Source: Moringa oleifera (Eukaryota > Streptophyta > Magnoliopsida > Brassicales > Moringaceae). Taken from it: a stretch of 64,000 bases of DNA. The stretch spans positions 9,439,501 to 9,503,500 of the forward strand of contig JAJFZO010000034.1 in the NCBI GenBank assembly GCA_021397835.1, in the 5' to 3' direction. The notes beneath the pieces are model-generated. The model ran no database searches. It had not been told where the DNA came from and saw only the letters and a list, made by a program, of their open reading frames with translations. The translations under genes and the position numbers were made by a program. This document shows, piece after piece, positions 13,961 to 25,600 of the stretch (within the stretch, counting starts at the first letter, position 1; each line of letters opens with the position of its first letter).

Positions 13961-15401
13961 TAATATACTAAAATGTTAAAAAATATATCGTTTGAGAATT
14001 ATTAGTGGATTTGAATGTAAGATATAAATTGATACTAAGATTAGCTTGGTCTTGTGGCTTTAATCCTTTTGATGTCGTTTGAGAATTATTAGTAAACTTT
14101 CTATCATAAATCATGTGTCTCACATATATATTAAAATAAATTATTCGCTAATTCTTGAATTGTTCATATCAAACAATTTGGAAATATGACATTTTATATA
14201 GCAAATAAAATATAAATCATGATTTATTTTATTTTGTAAAAATTTTGTGTAATATTTTTATTATTTTCATGTATATATTAATAGATATAAGTGTGTTTTA
14301 ATAAAGAATTATTACATTTAATTTATTTATATATATATAAATGCAATTAAAAGATAAAACCATTTACGTCAAATTGGAGATTAATGAGCTGAATAAAGGA
14401 TTTTGTAAGTTCATTGAGTTACTGGAGGAATTCAATAAAAATGTGTGTTTTGTATATTTGAATAATTAATATATATCATACACACTTTGCACTTTTAATG
14501 TAAAAGTTGGAATAATCATTTAGTTACTTAGAATGAATATTTTTTACGGCAATTTTTTAGTACATTGTTGGGAGAGTATAATGTTTAAATGTATATTAAA
14601 GTTTGTTTAGTGTATTATTGTTATAGTATAATATTGGGGAAGTAATGAAAGTTTTTATACATATTGGAATATGGTTTGATGCATTATTATTGTACTATGA
14701 TGTTAAAAAAATGATGAAAATGTTAATGTATGTTGGAGTTTGGTTTGATATATTATTGTAGTATTATAATATTTGGGGATGTGATGAAAATGTTAAAAAA
14801 GTGATAAAATTGTTAATCTATATTGGCATGTAATTGCTTTGTATACAAATTGAAGTATGTGATGATGTGTTAGGGTGTGGTTGATACTTAGAAAGATTTT
14901 ACGATAATGCATATTGAGGTGTAATTCTTTGTATGCAATTTTGTATTGTAATTGGTGATAAAAAAATTTGTAATAGGTAAATTATAAAAAATTATTAAAA
15001 AATTCAATTAGATGTCGATTTTAAATAAGCAATGTATAATAAAAAATTAAAAAATACTTATGTGAACTTTCAATATATCTCATATATTTTTTATTTTTTA
15101 TAAAATTTAAAATTATTTAATTTAACAATATAAATTAATTAAAAATATTATACTTTTTAGAATCGGCGAAAAGGAATGACTTTTTAAATTAAAATTTTTA
15201 CTTAATTAAATAAAAAACTTTAAATGATGACCATTTACAACCGTCATCTAAAGTGTTCGATGATCATTAAAAAAGTACTTTAGATGACCATTTTTTATAA
15301 TCATCATTTTTTATCAAGATTTCCTATTTAGAACAATGTTTTTACAACCATTAAAGAAGACTTTTTTTCTACCATCAAGAAAAATTAATTTTATTATAAT
15401 G

Positions 15402-18120
15402 ATTAAAAAGTTTTTGATTTGGTAACTTTAGATTTGATTTGAAATATTATAATTTTTCATTTCTTTCAAACTTTCTTAATTGTGAGTCTCTGAGTGAAAA
15501 TGAGCAAGATAAGGGGAAAAGAAGAAAAAATGGTGGTCCAGACAAGAAGAGATCATTTTTGTCTTACATTTTTTGTGCAAAGATCAGTAAAATAATATAA
15601 GATTTTAGGTTTTAAAATTTGCATCATTCTTTCTTTACATATATTTTATTTTCTCTCTCTATAACAACTAACGTTAAAATAATATTATACTTCTTGAATT
15701 TTCATAAAAGAGATCTCAATTTTAAGATAAATTAAACTTTATAAATATATACTAAAATCCAAAACAAAAAAATAATATATATTTATAGTGGCATTCTCAA
15801 TCTCCCTTAAAAAAAAAAAAAGAGAAGAATGAACCAAAAAATGATGAGTTAAATAGAATAAATAAATTTAAAACCTGTTTTTACCCTTCGTCAATCATTA
15901 ACATAGTGATCGAAACATTAACTTAGAATTTATTTCAATCATCACATAAACTTGAGGGTTGTATCAATTGATATTAAATATAACGGTTCCATTTGTCACT
16001 TAAGAAAACATGAGAGTTTTATCAAACTTTTACTCTCACATTAAATATTATAAAAATAAAAAATGAATAAATTTCAAGTTAATATGTTGAGATGAGTTGT
16101 GTTTTAATGTTATCTTAATAATCAGAATATTACAACTATAAGAAATAAGAAATACAAATTACAAAAATATATTATAAGTCTATTCTCACAATTCTTTTAT
16201 TTTAATGAAATAGAGTAAAATTTGTTTATCTACATTAATAGAGAGAAAAACAATTATTTTATGCACATTGATGTCCTGAAAATCACAAACGCACACATAA
16301 TTTTTAGTATAAAAGTTCAAAATATTAAAGTGATATTAAATTGATTCAAATATTTTAAGTAAAATTTATTAATATTATTATATTATCAAAATTATGAAAT
16401 TTTTTTAATTATGACTCATTGCAAGTAATTTGAAATTATAAATTTTTTTCAACAAAAGTTATATTTTGTTAAGAAAGAATTATATTAATTATATTTTCAT
16501 ATCGTAATTTAATTAATGATATGATGCATAATTTAAAATAAAAAATAAATAAAATTTAAAATAAAATAAATTTTAAAAACATAAAAATAAAAATAAAAAT
16601 AAATGTATTTAAAAAATTATAATTAAAATCAATAAGAAAATGAATTTAATATAATTTCAACAAATAAAAAGAAAAAATTGTAAATACTAGAAAAAGATTT
16701 TGAACTTTATGCAGATTTTAATTTAAATATTTTCATTTCAATTTTTTCAATTGTGCATTCAAACTTTTAATTTGAACCAATTTGAACTTTGCCAAAAAAC
16801 TAAAAATTATAGATACTCAAATTAAAATCTTATACAATAAATTTTGATTTAAAATTTTACATTAGCGTAAAATATACAAGCTACCATCACATAATTTTTT
16901 TAAAAAATTTTAATATTAAAATATTTTTTAATTTTATATTATTAAAATTTTAAAAAATTTATAAAAAATTGCTCATGAATAAAAAATTGTTCAAATTTAA
17001 GTAATAAGCTAAATTTATTTGAGTTATTTTAAAAATATTTTAACAACAAAAATATCATTAATTTTTTATAACTATTTAAACAAAAATATAAATTAAATCA
17101 AATTGAAATTTTAGATACATAATTAAGAAAATTGAAATGACAATGTTTAAATTGAAATTTTGATAAAATTCAAAGTTAATTTTTTTATATTTACTTAGAA
17201 AACTTATAAAAATTAAAATATATTAAAAATAATAAACTTGCCTTTGCTGCCTTGCGGACTAAAGGAGTTTGATAACTTTGCAATTGGAAGCTTTTGCTCC
17301 TTTAACAAAGTTGTTGATGGTAATTTTGATGATATAAAAATTATATAAAACCATAATGTTTAGCTCATTTATCAACCAAACTTTCATATTTAAAAAGTGA
17401 TAAATTGAGTTTAAATTATACTTTATCTCAAATGATTACAAAAAATTGATTATATTTTTATTGTTTAAGTACCTAAAAAGATAATCAAATGAATTCTTCA
17501 CTTCATTTTAGGTCTATTCCCTAAATTTGAATAATTTTTTTACTCATAATCTATTTTTGTGAATTTTTTAAATTTAAATTTTAAAAGATACATTTTTAGT
17601 ACTAAAAAATATTAAAAAATTTTTGTGACAGTAGTTTAAATATTTTTTTATATTTATAAAAATTTTAACTTGATATTTATAAGTACAAAATCTTTAATTT
17701 GAATATTAAAATTTGTTTACTATTATAAAATAAATATTAAGTTTTATATAAATCTTAGTTAAAAATAATTATTAATTTTAAATTTTTTATAAAACAAAAT
17801 AAACTTTAAAAATCATAAATTGATTATTATTTTTTTTAAATTTCAATCTTATTATTTTGATTGGATCAATTATACAAAGTTTTAATTTGATTTAATTTTA
17901 ATTGTGACGACAATCATTAAAAATAACCGTTAACTGGGAGCTATTCTCATAAATTCGCCTTTCTCTTCATTTTGGACACTTACCATCTTAATCCTCTCAC
18001 ATCCTTGTGTTAGGGAAAGAAACCATGATGAAGCAAAAGCATATTTCTTAATTTACTAGATTGGGTTATTGCGTTTATGGAGGGGAGAATTAAAGTTTTG
18101 TCTTTTGTTTTTGTTTTTAC
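15402..18120. other. AT-rich gene-free stretch
   Basis: Long A and T runs dominate and all frames are short. A slightly GC-richer patch at 17240-17310 has no recognisable coding content. No RNA gene or element end was identified. Confidence 0.5.
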
Positions 18121-18127
18121 TTTTATC

Positions 18128-18304
18128 TCATAAGTTCTTTATTATACCATTAAACCCAATAATAGGACTGGTGGTGACAATCTCTCCCAGCGTGAGCTTG
18201 TAAGGAATGATGATCTTATCAGTAGCACCAGCATCCACCATTAGTATAAGCATCTCTTTCTTTACAAAGAGCTTACTAAAATGCTTAGTGAAACATAATC
18301 CCAT
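18128..18304 (-). pseudogene. ADP-ribosylation factor (ARF) GTPase fragment
   Basis: From ATG at 18302-18304 on the minus strand the frame reads [18 protein letters not shown], then [19 protein letters not shown], then [15 protein letters not shown]. This follows the N-terminus of plant ARF1-type small GTPases: the Met-Gly myristoylation site, an amphipathic helix, the P-loop and switch I. The P-loop, normally GLDAAGKTT, is corrupted to VDAGATDKI, so the Lys of GxxxxGKT is out of register. The frame ends soon after the switch I segment, and the G3-G5 motifs are absent. It is a broken N-terminal fragment of about 58 codons. The frame upstream to 18436 has no ARF similarity. Confidence 0.7.
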
Positions 18305-18539
18305 TTTGGCATATAAAAGAGGACTTGTCGTTGTAAAGAGCGAAAATAGATCTACCCTTCTTCCTTGGTAATAAAAGGAGTTGTTCTTCCCATTGTTTGT
18401 CATTCTGATCCAAACATATGAGAGCCAAGTAGTCACGTAGATACAAACCTATAAGCACAGCTTGAGCATTACGAAGTAGGTCCACCACTTCACTCTCTCT
18501 CTCGTGGTTTGTGGCTTCTCTATCCAATTAACCTTTTGA

Positions 18540-19640
18540 TAAAATGAACAAGGTCAAGATTGGGAAATTAAAGGAAAAATATACATTTGATTTGAAAGAT
18601 TTGTTGAGGATCTCAAAGATTAAAGCAGAAGAAAGATTTCGAGCAACACATAAAAGATAGTTACTTAGTGATGTTATTCTTGTTTTGCCCTAAAAAAATC
18701 TTCAAATTAATTAATGATATTAAAAAAATAACAAAAAATTAAATTCAATCACATTCAACCTTTAGAAGTATGATTGATACAATTGAAATAAATTTAAAGT
18801 AAAAAAATAAAAGGTAAATATTCAAAAAAAATCTTGAAGTATAACCCGAGTTATTCAAAAAGTTACATAACCATCATTGATTTTTCATTAATTGACGAAA
18901 CAAATCTTGAATCTTAATTTTTAACATCTTGTTCTTTTAAATGAAATCAAAAACTAAATTTTTGCAGTTTCTTTTGTATGATAATAATTTTATTTTTAAA
19001 ATTATTCTAATTTTTAAGTTTTTTTCTTAAATTAATGATAAAAGATGAGTGTGTATATTATTTTTAATAATTTATTATATATTTGAAAGGATTTAATTGA
19101 TGACGAACGTAAAAAAAAAAAAGAGAAAATTATTATTAACGATTTGAGAGAAAGAGAGAGAGAGTTTGATTAAAAGAAACTATTTTTAAAGGTCTTATAT
19201 GAAAAAAAGTAAAAGAGAAAAGGAAGAAAGAAGAAAGAGAGAAACGAAAGAAGAAATAAAAAGATGAACTTTTTTTTAAAATCACGATATCATTTTTGAT
19301 TAAAACCTAATTGTCATTAATCGGAAAAAATATTTCATTAATGCAGTGTTTGTATCATTCAATATAAAAATTTAATGTTTTGTTTCATTTTTTTTTTTAA
19401 AGATGCACATTTGATTCGAAACTAAAAGTGTACTTAAATTTTTTTGAAATATTTATCTAAAATATAATTAATTTAATTTTATTTGTATTTTTATAATTGA
19501 TTCAAAATATAAATTAAAAAAAATTAAAAACCGGATGGACTTTTTGCTTATTGGTACTAGGAAACAGCAGGAGCTTCTGGGTGAGTATCGACCCAATTCT
19601 ACTGCCGCCATAACTTGCTAGTAGTCACTAACAGAGCTGT
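18540..19640. other. AT-rich upstream region of the ketoacyl synthase gene
   Basis: AT-rich sequence with a GA-rich stretch at 19150-19265. The last 100 bases before the ATG become GC-richer, as expected for a 5' leader. A definite TATA box and transcription start cannot be assigned by eye. Confidence 0.4.
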
Positions 19641-19649
19641 TAGCTAGCC

Positions 19650-22600
19650 ATGGCATGCCGTTCTTTGCGTGGGCTTTCCATTCCGTCTCGTCTCCGACTC
19701 AGCCGACATATTTCTTCTTCCCCTTCTCTTCCTCCTCCTTCTCGAAGAGTTGTCGTCACTGGTCTCTTTTCTCTATCTACCTATCTATGTATCTATGTAT
19801 ATATGTGTAGGCGTCTGTAAGCATGGATGTTTTAGTACTGGAGAGACTTTGTTTCAGGTCTGGGCTTGGTAACTCCTCTGGGTTGCGGGATAGAGACGAC
19901 GTGGAAGCGATTGATAGAGGGACAATGCGGGATAAAGGCCTTGACACCTGAAGATCTCAAGATGGATACGTTTGATAGAGAGACTCAGTTGCACACTTAT
20001 GATCAGTTAACATCCAAGGTTGCGGCAGTAGTTCCTTGTGGAACCAACCACGGTGAGTTCAATGAGGAACTGTGGCTTAATTCTAAGGTACTTAATTTTG
20101 CCCATGATTCATGCTTTTCTTCTATCCTTTTCTTTGTGATTCTGATTGACGCGCAGTATCTGTGAGTCAAGTAACTGATGCAATTAAATATTGTGTGGAT
20201 TTGAAGTGGAGAATCAAGTAGGATCTTGATGTTTCTGAGCTTCTGTTTGAACCAAACAGAGAATAGGAGGTTTAGGGCCTTTAGGAAGAAATTAGAAGCT
20301 TGAAATGAAATTGTGAGTTGGAACTGCCTCAAGCTAAAAGCTATTACTATTTTTGAATGAATTACTTGCTCCAGTTACCCTTAAGCTAGAAAATTTGATT
20401 ATTATATCTTTGGAGATAAAGAAAGATACATTTGTTGCAATCCAGTGAGATATGTACATTTGGCCAAGATCTGATGTACTTGCTTAAAAAAAATAAAAAA
20501 TGATGTGCCTTAATGATAGAACTTCGACTCTACAAGTTATGTTGGGGCCTGGATGTTACACCTATGTATTTCTAATTGTTGAAGGAGATCCCTTGATGAT
20601 GAAAGAGGTTGTTTTATATGATGGAACTCTGGGTTGGTGGATGCCCAAAGTTCGGTGTGGTTGTTCTGTTGTGAATTGTGAAAACAATGCGTAGATTGCT
20701 TTGTTTGGCTAAAAATTTTGAGACAGATTCTTGATTTTCATAGCTGTAGTTATGGACACTGGTCTTGCTGATGATATACCATGCTGCACTCTTTATCTGT
20801 TGTGTCATCATCATCTGTGTTCCCCAGGAACATCGATCAATTGCAAGGTTTATAGGCTATGCGCTATGCGCTGCTGATGAAGCATTAAAAGATGCAAAAT
20901 GGTTTCCCACTGAGCAGGAAGAGAAGGAAAAAACGGTAATTGTTCATTAAAAGTAGGTGATATGTCATAAGATAGGTTTTTGATGTTCTCATAATAAAGT
21001 TATTTCACTTTAAAAACACCAGGGAGTTTCTATTGGTGGGGGAACTGGCAGCATTAGTGATATATTGGATGCAGCCCAGTTGATTTGTGAAAAGGTTGGT
21101 TTTTACTACCCCTTACAGTCCTTCATTTTCCCTCATGGTCTTCACCTGATTACGAAAATCGACTAACTGAATCCTGGTCTCATAACACAGCGAGTTCGTC
21201 GGCTTAGTCCATTTTTCATCCCGAGGATATTGATAAACATGGCATCTGGTCATGTGAGCATGAAATATGGATTCCAGGTGTGTATATAAGTTCCATTAGT
21301 ATACGGTCAGTTATATAATGTGATAAAGTACATCAGTGCAATGATTAGAGCCATTCAAATGGTGCCATTCTTGTCTTAGTGTCTTAGGTTTTTGGTGTAG
21401 TCCAAATGGAGAATCAGCTGGTTGAGCTAAGAATTAGACTTTGGTGTTTTCTTGCATTTATATTAGGAACACAAATATCAATCAGAACATCATCCTGATT
21501 GATATTTAACTGTCCTGCATGAAAGACGTGATGAATTAGTTAAAAACTCCTAATGATGACAGGAGCAATGTTGTGTACCTAATGGAGTTGGTGTTGTTCT
21601 TCAAAATATGTTGTTGAATCATGCTTCTCTGTTTCTATTTCTTCACCAGATTGTTTTGCTTTTGTTAATGTGAAAAATAATTCATTCTTAAATGAAAGAT
21701 AGAGATAGTCTGGTCATGCTTTTGAATATAGGGACCGAACCATGCTGCAGTTACAGCTTGTGCTACTGGGGCACATTCTATTGGTGATGCTGCAAGGATG
21801 ATTCAGTTTGGAGATTCAGATGTTATGGTGGCTGGAGGTGCAGAGTCTAGCATTGATGCTTTATCCATAGCAGGGTTTTGCAGGTGATTATTGTACCAAA
21901 AGTTATGACCTTAATATGCATGCAAGTTTCTGAGCAATACAGATCTTATCATAGCAGTGTGATACAAAACTTAAGTTGGCTCATGGTAGTGCTTTCCATG
22001 AACTCCTGGGAATTCCTTTCTTATTATGTCTGTGTATGTGAGTCGGTCCATGTGCTTGTGTGTCTATCTTATGTGCGTAATTTTATATGTTGTTGATGCA
22101 TGCAGGTGATGTTCCAAAAATACCTTGACAAATTTTGATAGATTGTCGTTCTAACCTTATCATGTGATAGATGCTTGAAGTTTCAGTTCTGTTCCATGCA
22201 TGCAGGATCCCCATATAGGTTTGGCTGAGTTAAGCTGTTCATGCACTGACATCCATATGACTAATGTTTCAGTTCCAGTTTTCCTGGAATTCAGTGCATT
22301 CTGTATGCCTCAAATAGGCTTGGTTGAGTTTAATTGTGAAGTTGGTAGACCCCGAAGTTATTGAGACATTATGGTTGCTAGATCATATTTAGACCTTGCT
22401 GATAAACATGATTTATTAAAAAATCTTCTATCCTTGCATTATGAGATTACAAGCTCTCATGATTTTCTGAACTAAATGTGGAAGGAACTCAGATATAATG
22501 CAGTGATGATCTCTAGTGACTAAAGCAAAAGCAAATTATTAGAAAGAATTCATTTGCACCTTTTTTCTTTTCCTTGTATGGGTCACAGGGTGGGTTTAGC

Positions 22601-25600
22601 CTGTTCTGATTAGTAACTGAATTTTCTTCTATGAAATGAAATCAACACTCTTTTTCCTTTCTTCATATCTCATAAATAATTTTGGAATAAGATGCCTTTT
22701 TTTTCAAGTTCTTTCCCATGTGATCCATGCTTGGTTTTAAAGGACTCCACTATTAGTTACAGGATAATATTCAAAATATTTAAATCAAACCAGGATGTGA
22801 TGGTGTAAAGGTACCTCCATTTACTCCACTCTAACTCTTCTCTACCTCTTTTGTTGTCTCAGTTGAACACAAAGTTGGCCCGATAATATACTCTACATGC
22901 TTGCACACAATACATTCATAATTCACATTTCAAGTGGTTGACTAAGCCAGCTAGCTTTCTGCCTTTCCAAATTAAAAAACCTCTTCCTAGCAGGACATCT
23001 TTAGCACTGGCCACCACCTCAGCTGGTTGACCTTTGGATTTTCCATGTTACTTTTTATTAAAAAACCCTGCTTAACTAGATTCTTCCTTACCTTGATTGG
23101 AAATGCCATTTCTATTCCTTAACTAGCACGCTATTTAGACTTAATTTATCCAACTTTCTTGAACTCCAGGTCAAGGGCTTTGACTACAAAATACAATTCC
23201 TCTCCACTAGAAGCTTCGAGGCCGTTTGATTGTGGTCGCGATGGGTTTGTGTAAGTATAAAAGCATATTCTTGTGCTTGCTGCTGTTTCTTTTTGTTGCT
23301 TCTTGTCACCTAACCTATACTTAGAGCTCAGGATAGGTGAAGGTTCTGGTATTTTGGTATTAGAGGTGAGTTGATGCATGCCTTAAATTTAAGTTTTCAA
23401 TCTTTTTTTTTCCCACCATCCTGTATGGGTTTAATGTTGCTGCTTTTGCTTTTGGGTTGCTGATCTTTTTGGCTTACCTTTCCAAACCAAGGAACTTGAG
23501 CATGCAAAAAAACGTGGAGCAAAAATTTATGCTGAAGTTCGTGGCTATGGGATGTCAGGTTATTTTACGAAACTGAAGAAAAGGTTAACTTTCTGATTGC
23601 TTCTGTAAATCATTGATTTCTGAAGGCAGCACTGTTATTTAGGTGATGCTTATCACATTACTCAACCACACATTGATGGAAGAGGTGCTGTTTTGGCCAT
23701 GATACGAGCCTTAAAACAGGTAGCTTACATGTTCTCAATGGTGTTGAATTATTTTTTCCATCCTACATTAGTTGGTAGGGTCTGTTCTTCTGAGAGGTTT
23801 CTTGGAGCTACATTTGTGACTTAATCCAAGAACTAAATCCTTGAATACCTGATATGTAAATCTTATTTTAATTTTCATATTCTTATAGGAAATTACAGTG
23901 TCCTGAGTGAAAACTTGCTCTGCTTGTGGATTGTCACTTAAGGAGTGGTATTGCAACTTACATTATTTTCCATTGTAATTTGGCCTCTCTGAACCACAAG
24001 AATTATTTCCCCTGGTGTCATAATTTTGCTTGGAAAATGTTGAAAAGATCAAGTTGGTGCAATTTTGCATGATGAGAACATGTTAATATTGTATGAACGG
24101 CACTGTTGTGTTGTTCCTCCCTTTGAATGTGTGCTACAACTTGACTCTTGAAGATGGTGTCTTTGTTGTTGGCTTGATTCAATTTATGTCCTCAAGAAGT
24201 TCCGCTTAATAGCCTGAAATTTCTGATGCCAAATGTTGGAGATTTGGGGCTTCTCATAATTTGCTTGCTTTTCCATTATTGCAGTCTGGTTTTCATCCAA
24301 ACCAAGTGGATTATGTAAATGCCCATGCTACATCTACCCAGTTAGGTAACAATTTGGACCTTTATAAATTACTCCTAGGCAACACTATAAGGTGTTGGTA
24401 TGTCAACTGGTGGAAGTGTGGCTTTTGTCACTGACCTATCTTATGCAGGTGATGTTGTGGAAGCCAATGCTATCAAAACTGTATTCTCTGACCATGCAAC
24501 ATCAGGTGCTTTGGCCTTCTCCTCCACAAAGGTACATTACCGTTCCTGATCAAATTGATTTTCAGGACACTAAGATGAACTCTCTTTACAGAGCTAAATG
24601 CCATACTCCTGACACTGGCAAATTTTAGTGGACCTAATAAGACTTAATAACCCGTGTATGATTTGAGCATATTTTATCAAACTGACCAAGCAATTAAAAG
24701 TTGGCTGGTCTATAATCCTGTAAATCATATTATTAACGTTCCCAAAAGAAACTTTTGATCTTGTATTGGTGTTTTATGTTTGTTAGGAGGCAGTTGTGTG
24801 ATAAATTCTGTATTTAATGCTTTTTGATATGGAAAAAACTGTTATTCACAATAGTACCGTGGGAGTCCAATCCATTTAGAAGGGAAAGTTAGTCACATGT
24901 GTTCAATAAAACCTTTAAGGTCTTCATTGTCCATGAACCAAAAAAAAAAAAAAAGAGCCGTTGGACCGAAATCTTAACAGGTTCAGCCATTTATCTTACG
25001 CAAAACCTATAGAATGTTCCTCTATATCAGAAGTTATTCAATCCTTTTTTTTTCCCCCATACAGTAAAAATATAGATTGACGATCTAGCTTAACAGCCCT
25101 TGAGGCCTCTATCTGTGACCATGCTCACAGCTCTGATACAACTGAACCTGCCACTGTCCCAGAAATAGCCAAATTTAGAAAGCCATCTCTCAGAGCTGTC
25201 ATGTTCATTAACGCTGCAACAAAATTTGATCTATACTTCAGCTTCAGTTTTCACTTTGCCGAAAACACCTATCCAGGATGAGTATTCCTCTCTTTCTTAT
25301 ATTATCTACAGTCATACAACCTCCAAAGGCAAGAAAGCCACCTCGGGCTGGCCCCCGTCTCCAGATGGCGAGCCAAGCAAATGGCTAATCTGCCCTCCAT
25401 AGGTCCTGCTACCAGAGGAGCTTTGTGATAAGACTACATCAAAAGTTGCATCTTCCGCAAGTCTCCATCCCACCATATCCTCCCATCCCAAGTTAACTCT
25501 TATACTGTGCACCTCAAAAATCCTTCTTATGCTGCTAATTGGCAAATCCTGCATATCATGCAGAAAATATCCTGTTTTTATGAACAAGCTCTGAGAATAA

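Larger units (their letters stand above)
11417..15401. mobile_element. Non-autonomous CACTA-like element with captured gene fragment
   Basis: The left end reads CACTATAAGAAAATATATTT and the right end, on the minus strand, CATTATAATAAAATTAATTT, matching at 16 of 20 positions. Both ends are bordered by the triplet ATT (11414-11416 and 15402-15404), the 3-bp duplication expected for CACTA transposons. The flanks carry dispersed copies of ACCATCAAGAAAA and its complement (11560-11720 and 15240-15390), like subterminal repeats. No transposase was seen. Inside are a decayed reductase gene fragment (11828-12200) and a 155-bp tandem array. At AT-rich ends a 3-bp match can arise by chance, so the exact edges are likely rather than certain. 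Confidence 0.65.

Noticed and set aside
20003..20332. 109-residue minus-strand frame over exon 2 and intron 2 of the synthase gene
   Set aside because: Antisense to a verified coding exon and continuing into the intron; no domain.
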